Under the pieces are notes generated by a model, which made no database searches, had not been told where the DNA came from, and saw only the letters and a list, made by a program, of their open reading frames with translations. Made by a program: the position numbers and the translations under genes. Positions 57,644 to 64,000 of a DNA stretch of 64,000 nucleotides are shown here, piece by piece. Source of the stretch: Mycobacterium colombiense (GTDB lineage Bacteria; Actinomycetota; Actinomycetes; Mycobacteriales; Mycobacteriaceae); contig NZ_LZKI01000033.1 of the NCBI RefSeq assembly GCF_001672755.1, forward strand, positions 62,001 through 126,000. The letters are read 5' to 3'. How positions within the stretch are numbered: position 1 is the stretch's first letter; each line of letters starts with the position of its first letter.

Positions 57644-58252
57644 TCACGCGCTGTAGTTCGCTTGGTAGTGGCGGACACATGCCCAATAGGCCTGACCGCC
57701 GGTCCCCCGGGTCAGCAATTCGGCAGGGCCATTTATCGGATTCCATGTTGCCGTGTAGGTTGGCTCCCCCGCCGCTGCCGTATTCATATCCATCTCGCGG
57801 CGGTAGCAGCCGCCGTCGACATTCGCCTGGCTTCCTATCAAGTACCAAATCTTGCTTTGTTTCTTCGCCGCATCGACGGTCCTGGGGACTCGGGGATCGC
57901 TGTTGTCCGCTACTTCTTGTGTCGGCTTGTGTAGCCAGTTCTCGCGGCTCCAGCGAAGCTTTGGCACTCGGGATTCATCGGAATGGACCGGCTTTGGAAT
58001 CTCTGCCGAGACCGGCACTCGACCCGCCAGCCAAGCTCGCAGCACGTCGTGCTTTGCGTTCGTGATCCTTTCGACGTCACCGTTCGCGGCGCGCTTTACC
58101 GCGCTCTCGACGGCGTCGTTCGCCGAGTATCGGACTTCGATGGTGACGGCGCCCTTGGTGAAGACGTCAGCTTCGTCCGTTGACTCGACCTGCCATCCGG
58201 AGCCATCCGCGATGTCGACGGTATCCAGTCGAGCGCCAGTTCCTTCTGCCAA
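57644..58252 (-). CDS. Defence-cluster protein sharing the N-terminal module of the DUF4268 protein, unknown C-terminus
   Basis: 202 residues from TTG 58252 (LAEGTGARLDTVDIADGSGW); AGGAGG lies 8 or so bases upstream and supports this start over the frame open to 58339. Residues ~1-63 are nearly identical to the next gene upstream. A shared xWLxGR segment follows, then the two diverge: this tail (SDESRVPKLRWSRENWLHK, IWYLIGSQANVDGGCYRREM, ending HYQANYSA) matches nothing I know. Last gene of the minus-strand cluster. It may be an alternative effector on a common module, or a decayed partial duplicate. Confidence 0.65.
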   Translation of the reverse strand: MAEGTGARLDTVDIADGSGWQVESTDEADVFTKGAVTIEVRYSANDAVESAVKRAANGDVERITNAKHDVLRAWLAGRVPVSAEIPKPVHSDESRVPKLRWSRENWLHKPTQEVADNSDPRVPRTVDAAKKQSKIWYLIGSQANVDGGCYRREMDMNTAAAGEPTYTATWNPINGPAELLTRGTGGQAYWACVRHYQANYSA

Positions 58253-58255
58253 TGG
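58064..58255. repeat. Direct repeat copy A (192 bp, encodes shared N-terminal module)
   Basis: Aligned without gaps to 58906-59097; I count nine mismatches over 192 bases, about 95 percent identity. It covers the TTG start and the first ~63 codons of the 202-residue protein. Identity at the DNA level shows recent duplication or gene conversion. Confidence 0.9.
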
Positions 58256-58335
58256 GTGCCTCCTCCTACACAGTTGGGCCGCAAAGGTAGACCGTAAATC
58301 TCGACTGAGTCTGGTCGGCCCTGGATGAGGAATTG

Positions 58336-59094
58336 TCAATACCCACGAATCGTCCGCCCGACGTCTAGACCCCCTACTGCTTCAATGGCTCGTTTGAAGC
58401 GGACATGCTGTTCAATGAGCCAATCCATCATCGTTGGCCATTGATCGCGATCATCGATGCTTTCGAACGGCGACACAACGTACACGCGAGTGTCATTTTT
58501 GCCCGCCATCTCGTCCCACACCACGCTCTCTCCAAACGCGCGTTCTAGCTGGTCCTTCTTTGCTTGCAAGGCTTCAAAGCGAGCTAGGTTGACCGCCGGG
58601 TCGGGATCTACGAATGCCAGCTCTAGACGCAGGGGCCCGGGTTTAAAAGCCGAACAAAATATGGTCCGGGGCGTACCGGCGGGGAGGGTGGCATTCGGCG
58701 AGGTTCTCGACGTGCCTGCTCGCGCCTTCCAGTCGGGGTGTTCGGTGGCCACTCGGTCACGAAACTGTAGCCAGAATTCCCAGTAGAGCTGAGATCGTGC
58801 AGCGGTCGGACCTGTAGTGATGTCCGCCTCGGCTTGCTCTTGATAGTCGTTCCGACCGGTCAGCCATGATCGAACTTGGTCGACCTTCGCGGCCGCGTGC
58901 TCCCCGATCCTTTCGACGTCACCGTTCGCGGCGCGCCTTATCGCGCTCTCGACGGCGTCGTTCGCCGAGTAGCGGACTTCGATCGTGACGGCGCCCTTGG
59001 TGAACACGTCAGCTTCGTCCGTTGACTCGACCTGCCATCCGGAGCCATCCGCGATGTCGACGGTATCGAGCCGAGCGCCCGTTCTTTCTGCCAA
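58336..59094 (-). CDS. DUF4268-domain protein of the McrBC cluster
   Basis: 252 residues from TTG 59094, with GAGGAGG just upstream. N-terminal module ~1-63 (GARLDTVDIADGSGWQVEST, then DEADVFTKGAVTIEVRYSAN) is duplicated in the following gene. Residues ~100-250 fit DUF4268: YWEFWLQFRDRVATEHPDWK, FEALQAKKDQLERAFGESVVW and the end MMDWLIEQHVRFKRAIEAV. DUF4268 proteins recur near restriction and other defence genes; their activity is not settled to my knowledge. 13 bases after mcrC, so co-transcribed with it. Confidence 0.75.
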   Translation of the reverse strand: MAERTGARLDTVDIADGSGWQVESTDEADVFTKGAVTIEVRYSANDAVESAIRRAANGDVERIGEHAAAKVDQVRSWLTGRNDYQEQAEADITTGPTAARSQLYWEFWLQFRDRVATEHPDWKARAGTSRTSPNATLPAGTPRTIFCSAFKPGPLRLELAFVDPDPAVNLARFEALQAKKDQLERAFGESVVWDEMAGKNDTRVYVVSPFESIDDRDQWPTMMDWLIEQHVRFKRAIEAVGGLDVGRTIRGY

Positions 59095-59097
59095 TGG
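58906..59097. repeat. Direct repeat copy B (192 bp, encodes shared N-terminal module)
   Basis: Partner of 58064-58255, same length and about nine mismatches. It covers the TTG start and first ~63 codons of the DUF4268 gene. The repeat includes the last bases before the start codon but not the ribosome sites, which differ. Confidence 0.9.
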
Positions 59098-59107
59098 TCA
59101 ACCCTCC

Positions 59108-60307
59108 TCAACAGTTGAGCTCGAGTACCTGGATAGGGGTCATCGTGCGTGCAAGGCTGTCAACCTGCCGGAGCAGATCAACCGGCTCCACTGCCAAGTC
59201 CAGCGCGTGGCAGCGGATTGTCACCCCAGCGTTCTGGACGGTATGGATGCTCACCGGCTCGTTGCCCTTCGCGTAGACGAGGTGCCCCTCCCCGAGTCCG
59301 AGAACCGTGCAGTACGCCAGCATTTGATAGAGATCGGCGTTCGGAAAGCCTTCAGGGCGTTCGGCTTTGTACTTGGCATCGACCACCGCCGCCGGTGACC
59401 CGTGCCGGCGGCACAGGAGGTCCGCGCGCATGTCCACCTGCTGCTCATCGTCCAGAAACAGTGCGGCCTGCGTCTCGCAGTGCCAGCCGCGCTCCGTGAA
59501 AGATTCGCGCAGGGCGACTGTGACGAAGTCCTCGAAGATGCGCCACATGTCGAACATGTAACCGGTCACGGTGACGTCGCCGAGGTGGTGATCGAAAGAC
59601 TCAGCGGCCAAGACGATCTCCGCCAGACGCAGTGCCGGCTCGTAGCGGGCATTGAGCCGACTCGGCTGCCATCGCGGAACTTGGGTGCCGCGAGCGGGTA
59701 CCGAGACTTCAGCCAGTGCGCGACGAAGGCGCTGCAACTGCTTGCGCGCGGGCTCGCTGACACGCGGGACGGTCAACAATCGCAGCGTGGCCAACGCCAG
59801 GAGTTGGTTCTCGGCGATGTCCACCGTGAAGTCGTCATATTCGACCGCGATTGGAACCGGCAGCCCATACAGCCGGTTCATCTGCTCGCCGGCCAGGATG
59901 CGGCCGCGCAGCACCGGCAGCGTGTCGGTGATCGTTCGGTATCCCTGCAGTAGTCCTTGTTCGACTGCGCGGGACGCAAGACGCGCGAAAGGCTCAGCGA
60001 CAGCGGGCAGCAGATCGTCGGCGGCTTCGAGCGCCACTGGGTCGTCGCGCCATATCTGCGGGTTCTGTGCGTACCCGAGCAAGAACAGCAGACGGTTCAA
60101 GTCGGTGATCTTCGGCCGAATCACGAGCTGGCGCCCGCCAACGGTGACGGCACCGATCTTTCGACCCGGGGTCACGTCGAACAGGCCATCGTCCAGCGTC
60201 GGGGTGACCACCGCTATGCCCAGATCGGCCAACGCGCGGTACTCCGTGACTGACAGCCTGACCGTCTGGGGCGCTCCGCCCTCAGTTAGAACCAGCGGTT
60301 CCAGCAT
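59108..60307 (-). CDS. mcrC: McrC family nuclease subunit
   Basis: 399 residues from ATG 60307 (MLEPLVLTEGGAPQTVRLS), overlapping the mcrB end by 26 bases; an ATG at 60325 is the alternative, and the frame further up is mcrB shadow. N-terminal part (IGAVTVGGRQLVIRPKI, LLFLLGYAQNPQIW) is typical of 5-methylcytosine restriction system component McrC. C-terminal PD-(D/E)xK nuclease: RADLLCRRHGSPAAVVDAKYK with Asp ~294 and Asp-Ala-Lys ~307-309. It is the cleaving partner of the McrB motor and stimulates its GTPase in the known system. Confidence 0.9.
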   Translation of the reverse strand: MLEPLVLTEGGAPQTVRLSVTEYRALADLGIAVVTPTLDDGLFDVTPGRKIGAVTVGGRQLVIRPKITDLNRLLFLLGYAQNPQIWRDDPVALEAADDLLPAVAEPFARLASRAVEQGLLQGYRTITDTLPVLRGRILAGEQMNRLYGLPVPIAVEYDDFTVDIAENQLLALATLRLLTVPRVSEPARKQLQRLRRALAEVSVPARGTQVPRWQPSRLNARYEPALRLAEIVLAAESFDHHLGDVTVTGYMFDMWRIFEDFVTVALRESFTERGWHCETQAALFLDDEQQVDMRADLLCRRHGSPAAVVDAKYKAERPEGFPNADLYQMLAYCTVLGLGEGHLVYAKGNEPVSIHTVQNAGVTIRCHALDLAVEPVDLLRQVDSLARTMTPIQVLELNC

Positions 60308-62525
60308 CGTCACTCGATTCGGCATCGACCTCAAGTGCCGCAGCAGCTTTCGCAGAGATACTCTTCTTAAGCACGTCCAGCCCGTATCGGGCGCGGACGT
60401 CGACGTTGCGATCGCCGAAATGGTGCTCCTCAAGCAGCGGCAGGATGTCGGTGCGCCACATGAGCTCCAGGGCTTTACCCGTGGGGTCATGGGCGATCCC
60501 GTCGCGCATGAAGTACGACGGACCAATCTTGAAGTCGGCGTCGGCAATGCGCGAGTTCAGTTCCTCATGCAAATCGGCCAGTCTGCTCGGGTGGCCTTTG
60601 GAGGCCAGCCAGCTCCGGAGGATCCCGCGGGTGGGTTCCTCGGACGGGTGTAGTGGCAGAAACGCGAATCGGCGCCGCAGTGCGCCATCCACGAGGGCAA
60701 TGGAACGGTCCGCAGTATTCATGGTGCCGATTACGAAGATGTTCTTCGGGAGTGAGAAAGGCTCGGAACTGTCCGACGAATACATCAGGTCGATCGTTTG
60801 GTCTCGATACTCCAACAGGAAGTAGAGCTCTCCAAAAATTTTCGCCAGGTTGCCGCGGTTAATCTCGTCGATGATCAGAACGTATGCGGCAGCAGGGTTG
60901 TCGGCGGCTTTGTCGACCAGTGATCGGAGCGGGCCGGCCTTCAATGTGAACCCGATCTGCCCGGTAGCCTCGCCTTGTGGCCGGAAACCCTCGAAGAAGT
61001 CTTCGTAGGAGTAAGCCGGGTGGAACTGGACCAGCTTCACGTTCGATTTGTCGGTGAGATAGCTGGCGAGTTCCCTTGCAATGTAGGTCTTTCCAGTGCC
61101 TGGTGGTCCATAAAAGATGAGTTGGCGACGTTCCCGGAGGAGGTCGATGCAGTCCTGCAGCCAGTCGACGCCGACGTGGAGCCGTTCCGCCAATCCGCTC
61201 GTGGCATCTGGCAGATGAACTGCTTCGGACTGTGGCCCTTGTGGGCGACGCTCCGCCAACGCGGTAAGCGTCTCCAGGTGTTGGCTCAAGTCCAGAACCT
61301 CGCCCTGCGCACTTAGACGCCCGGCGATATCGTCGGGTAGATCGCCCCACGGGCATGGATGATCGAACCACTTCACCGGCCGGCGCAGGTTGGATCGGCC
61401 GTCGCTACTCGCGACGAACTCAGCGGGACCGGTGACGGAGCCAAAGTGGACAGCACCCTGACTCACCGTGACGATCAGATCGCCGGGGTGCATACGCTCC
61501 AGGAACGCAAGGAACTCGTCGAACTTTTCTTGACGAGCGGCATAGCCCGAGGAGCCATAATCCGTTTCGACGAACTCTTTGAGTTCATCGCGCATGACAT
61601 CAACATCAATCCGCCGTAGCAGGCTCGCCGCCAGCGACACCGACTGCTTGCGCCGCCAGATCGGCACCATGTCTTGGCCTTTGACGTTGGACCCGTGAAT
61701 CTTCCATGCGTGCTGCACGGCAGGCCCGGGTGTCTTCAACCAACGCTCTATCCACGGCTTCGCGTAGAGGTCGACGTGGCCACCCTCGGCCTCGGTGATC
61801 GCTTCATAGATCTGGGCAATGTCGGTGTCGAGGTCGCCGGACGGAGCGGCGAGGTACTTTCCGGCGAGTCCGTCGCGAAGTGCCGTCCGGTGGTCGATAT
61901 TCACGATAGGCAGATAAAAGTGCGGGAATGCCAAGTACAGCAACGATTGCCGTTGGGCTGCTTGGCCGGTCGGAACAGCGTTGACTTCTTCACGGAAGAT
62001 CAGCGGTTCGGCTAATGCGTCGACTTGGCGCTGTTCAGGCAGCGATTTGAAGTGGCGGGCGAACTGAATGAGGTACACGATCTGCGCCCACCGGTAGGTG
62101 GTGAACGCCTGACCGCCGTTGAACACTCCACCGCCCAGCAGTGCGGCCTCAACGTCATCCGGCAGCGTGACCGGGGCGCGGCTCATGTTGAGGACGTTCT
62201 CCACCTGTTTCACCTTCAGCGTGCCGCCGAGATTCGTGATGGGAAGAGTGTTCAAAATGAGGAGCTCGGCGAAAAGCTGCACAGCGGCCGGCGACGTGCC
62301 AGCCAGCTGGTGCTCCAGCTTCTCGAAGAAGCCACCGGGACCGGCGTCAGGTCGATCGACGTACTCCCTGGTGAGTTCATCGAGATTCGCCATGGTCCAG
62401 ACCGCGTGCCCCGGCGTAAGGAGCGAATCGTCCTTGCCGAGGCCCGAATCAATCTGCCGCCGACCGATTCTCTCGACCCCAATTGCGGCCTCGCGAGCGA
62501 AAGTCCCGACCTCTAGCTCGGTCAT
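60282..62525 (-). CDS. mcrB: McrB family AAA+ GTPase
   Basis: 747 residues, ATG 62525 with GGGGAG upstream. The N-terminal ~430 residues form an unfamiliar target-recognition region, longer than and unlike the E. coli McrB domain, with a segment FLAFLERMHPGDLIVTVSQGAVHFGSV that resembles EVE/PUA-type base-reading folds. AAA+ part: Walker A GPPGTGKT (~472), Walker B IIDEINRGNLAKIFGEL (~550), and the McrB GTPase signature MNTADRS (~601), then RRRFAFL. Translocates DNA until McrC cuts, in the known system; here the recognised modification or signal is unknown. Confidence 0.9.
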   Translation of the reverse strand: MTELEVGTFAREAAIGVERIGRRQIDSGLGKDDSLLTPGHAVWTMANLDELTREYVDRPDAGPGGFFEKLEHQLAGTSPAAVQLFAELLILNTLPITNLGGTLKVKQVENVLNMSRAPVTLPDDVEAALLGGGVFNGGQAFTTYRWAQIVYLIQFARHFKSLPEQRQVDALAEPLIFREEVNAVPTGQAAQRQSLLYLAFPHFYLPIVNIDHRTALRDGLAGKYLAAPSGDLDTDIAQIYEAITEAEGGHVDLYAKPWIERWLKTPGPAVQHAWKIHGSNVKGQDMVPIWRRKQSVSLAASLLRRIDVDVMRDELKEFVETDYGSSGYAARQEKFDEFLAFLERMHPGDLIVTVSQGAVHFGSVTGPAEFVASSDGRSNLRRPVKWFDHPCPWGDLPDDIAGRLSAQGEVLDLSQHLETLTALAERRPQGPQSEAVHLPDATSGLAERLHVGVDWLQDCIDLLRERRQLIFYGPPGTGKTYIARELASYLTDKSNVKLVQFHPAYSYEDFFEGFRPQGEATGQIGFTLKAGPLRSLVDKAADNPAAAYVLIIDEINRGNLAKIFGELYFLLEYRDQTIDLMYSSDSSEPFSLPKNIFVIGTMNTADRSIALVDGALRRRFAFLPLHPSEEPTRGILRSWLASKGHPSRLADLHEELNSRIADADFKIGPSYFMRDGIAHDPTGKALELMWRTDILPLLEEHHFGDRNVDVRARYGLDVLKKSISAKAAAALEVDAESSDDAGTAGSN

Positions 62526-62544
62526 CGCGCTGCTCCCCTACACG

Positions 62545-64000
62545 TCATGATGCACTCACTTCATCGAACGGTGATACATACGGCACCCCGAGTTCCTCCG
62601 CTTCGGCCATCCCGTCGTATATCTCCAGAATCATGCGTTTAGTGCGGTATTCACCATGTGCAGCTATGTCTTTGCGTTTGACGATCGGAAAGGTTTCCAT
62701 GACATACGCAACCTCGTCGTGATTCAGGCCATACAAGCGAAAGTAGTAAGCGTCAAGCTCTGCGCGAATCCGCATGCGTTCATCGGGATCAGTAATCCAG
62801 GCGTTAAGGCGGTCAAATCTCGAATCGACCCACTCAGAGTGGACGCTGGCGAGACCGGCACCGGGCGGTGGCACCGCTAGCTGTTGGACCGTCCCAAAAG
62901 TCATGTTTGTTCCACCTAGCTTCTGCCGTGCGATGAAGTCAAGTGCGAAAGATGACCATGCACCCGCTAGCCCGGAGCGCGCACCGTCGGATATGGCCAG
63001 TGGAAGACTATTACCCGCACCAACTCTGGGAATCAGGCTAGCGATGAACGTTCGTTCATCGGTTGATCGAGCAACCCAACGCCATCCCAGGAACCCCGAC
63101 TTGTTCCAGCTTCCGGCAAGTTTCGCATTGACTTCCCTTTCTGCGACCCAGTAACGCGGGATTGGCGGTATCCCCTCAGCCTTCTCCGTGTCACTCATTC
63201 GGCGCGTGGTGCCATCGCGTTCGTAAGTGGCCCAGCGCGTGTCGTAGAGATGGATCATCTTGGCTTCGTACAGCGGCAGCATCCGCCCTTCGCCGCGCTT
63301 GAATACGTTGCCGTTCAGCACCCATCCGTCAGCTTCCAGCTCATCGCGGGTATGGAAGAGGTGTGAGTCGTTCGACATGTGAAACATCGTCATGAACGAG
63401 ATGCCCCAGGGGTTTCCGTCGGGGTCACCATTGCGAATCAGCACAGGCACCCGCTTGTAGATGCCGAGGGTGATCTCCGCATCGCGCCGGGTCCGGAAAA
63501 CCGGACAGGTTCCTGTGTTCGGGTTCAGCAGCGTGATCTCTTCCGGCGTGAGTTCGTAAACTCGTTCCGCGCGTAGGAGCTCTAACGTTGACTGAAGGTG
63601 GAAGGCAAACGATGCGGCACCCTGGTGCGTGTTCCTTCCGCCAATTGTTATTAGGCAGAACGGATTGCGGTCATCGGTACCGATGAAGAACTTTCTGATC
63701 TCAAAGAAGGCAAACAGGCTCACCAACGCCGCTTTCTCCACGAGATCTTTGAAGTAGTACTGGGTGGTGGCATCCGTCGCGATGCCCAAGGGCAAGATCG
63801 CGCCGAGTCTTCCGTGACCGCCGAGAAGGTTTCGGTTCGATTCTGCGAACACCGCGTAGGTGTTGATATCGCCACGGCCGGCCAGCGGGTAACGACCTGA
63901 CGTCCGCAACAGGTGCGAGATGCCCTCCGCACGCCGTTTTTCCGCGGCAAAAAGCTCGTCCAACGCGGGATTCGTTTCAGGAAGCTTCGCGATGAGTCGC
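62545..64000 (-). CDS. Large N6-adenine DNA methyltransferase, C-terminal part (5' end beyond window)
   Basis: 485 codons, open to the right edge; the first in-frame TTG at 63963 is internal. The visible part starts just after where the NPPF/Y motif should be (LFAAEKRRAEGISHLLRTSGRYPLAGRGDINTYAVFAE... ILPLGIATDATTQYYF). It then carries the C-terminal region of Eco57I/PglX/DrmMI-like methylases (TGTCPVFRTRRDAEITLGIYKR, NPWGISFMTMFHMSNDS, FLGWRWVARSTDERTFIAS). The SAM-binding motifs are out of view. It ends 20 bases before mcrB, so it is the upstream gene of the same transcript. It could belong to a DISARM-, BREX- or R-M-type system; the window cannot decide. Confidence 0.82.
   Translation of the reverse strand, partial: RLIAKLPETNPALDELFAAEKRRAEGISHLLRTSGRYPLAGRGDINTYAVFAESNRNLLGGHGRLGAILPLGIATDATTQYYFKDLVEKAALVSLFAFFEIRKFFIGTDDRNPFCLITIGGRNTHQGAASFAFHLQSTLELLRAERVYELTPEEITLLNPNTGTCPVFRTRRDAEITLGIYKRVPVLIRNGDPDGNPWGISFMTMFHMSNDSHLFHTRDELEADGWVLNGNVFKRGEGRMLPLYEAKMIHLYDTRWATYERDGTTRRMSDTEKAEGIPPIPRYWVAEREVNAKLAGSWNKSGFLGWRWVARSTDERTFIASLIPRVGAGNSLPLAISDGARSGLAGAWSSFALDFIARQKLGGTNMTFGTVQQLAVPPPGAGLASVHSEWVDSRFDRLNAWITDPDERMRIRAELDAYYFRLYGLNHDEVAYVMETFPIVKRKDIAAHGEYRTKRMILEIYDGMAEAEELGVPYVSPFDEVSAS

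Larger units (their letters stand above)
54161..64000. mobile_element. Putative integrative element or satellite island at tRNA-Arg, right end outside window
   Basis: From the 3' end of tRNA-Arg onward no gene belongs to the conserved argS neighbourhood. The DNA holds an excisionase-type HTH protein, a P4/D5 primase-helicase, small phage-like basic ORFs and a restriction-type cluster, and it is visibly less G+C rich with plainer codon use. I found no integrase and no second copy of the tRNA 3' end inside the window, so the other end and the integrase, if any, lie to the right of 64000. The boundary at 54161 is inferred, not proven. Confidence 0.65.

Noticed and set aside
57644..59094. Possibility that the two accessory genes are one gene broken by a frameshift
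   Set aside because: Each has its own TTG start with an AGGAGG-type site, and the 192-bp module is repeated in full rather than split. Two genes explain this better.
54161..64000. Integrase gene and right attachment repeat searched for
   Set aside because: No tyrosine or serine recombinase motif and no second copy of the tRNA-Arg 3' end is present in the window. The element call therefore stays provisional.

Overview
The window is chromosomal DNA of a slow-growing Mycobacterium. The gene order murA - rrs - rrl - rrf - ogt - alkA on one side, and a PduO-type adenosyltransferase, the atp operon, wecA, sua5, prmC, prfA, rpmE, rho, thrB, thrC, hom, lysA and argS on the other, is the order I remember for M. 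tuberculosis Rv1292-Rv1328, read here in reverse. The 16S gene has the long helix-18 form of slow growers (near 29577-29640). The rRNA operon has the two slow-grower promoters P1 and PCL1, and the 16S-23S spacer has no tRNA. The spacer and the V2 region look closest to the M. avium complex from memory; I could not search to confirm this.

Left end (1-5902, minus strand): an unusual operon. A three-domain protein (14-TM MFS transporter, cyclic-nucleotide-binding domain, patatin lipase) is followed by three tandem DegV/FakB-like fatty-acid-binding proteins, the last cut by the window edge. All three gene junctions are the same 8-base start/stop overlap. 6189-17226 holds the alpha-glucan genes glgP, glgE and glgB, a thioredoxin-like protein, the thiolase fadA4, methylmalonyl-CoA epimerase, a small zinc-type protein and the mismatch nuclease nucS. 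17263-22697 is a variable block with a class III adenylate cyclase, a Gly/Pro-rich lipoprotein, a divergent LysR/MFS pair with palindromic operators and a GGEEF diguanylate cyclase. 22923-24898 is ada-alkA plus ogt (alkylation repair).

24908-30375 is the rrn operon on the minus strand, ending at a bidirectional hairpin terminator. 30434-53960 is the conserved core: murA, then the complete ATP synthase operon with the mycobacterial b-delta fusion, alpha tail and gamma loop, then cell-wall (wecA), translation (sua5, prmC, prfA, rpmE), transcription (rho) and aspartate-family amino-acid genes, and argS.

Right end (54088-64000): tRNA-Arg(CCG), followed by sequence foreign to the conserved order and visibly less G+C rich. 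It holds an excisionase-like HTH protein, a P4/D5-type primase-helicase, a tiny coupled ORF and a small basic protein. A minus-strand defence cluster then enters from beyond the right edge: a large adenine methyltransferase (C-terminal part only), McrB, McrC, a DUF4268 protein and a second protein that carries an almost identical N-terminal module on an unrelated tail. I read this as an integrative element or satellite at tRNA-Arg carrying a modification-dependent or methylase-coupled defence system. The duplicated N-terminal module on two different tails is the most novel-looking item there. The other item that may be undescribed is the patatin/transporter/triple-DegV operon.
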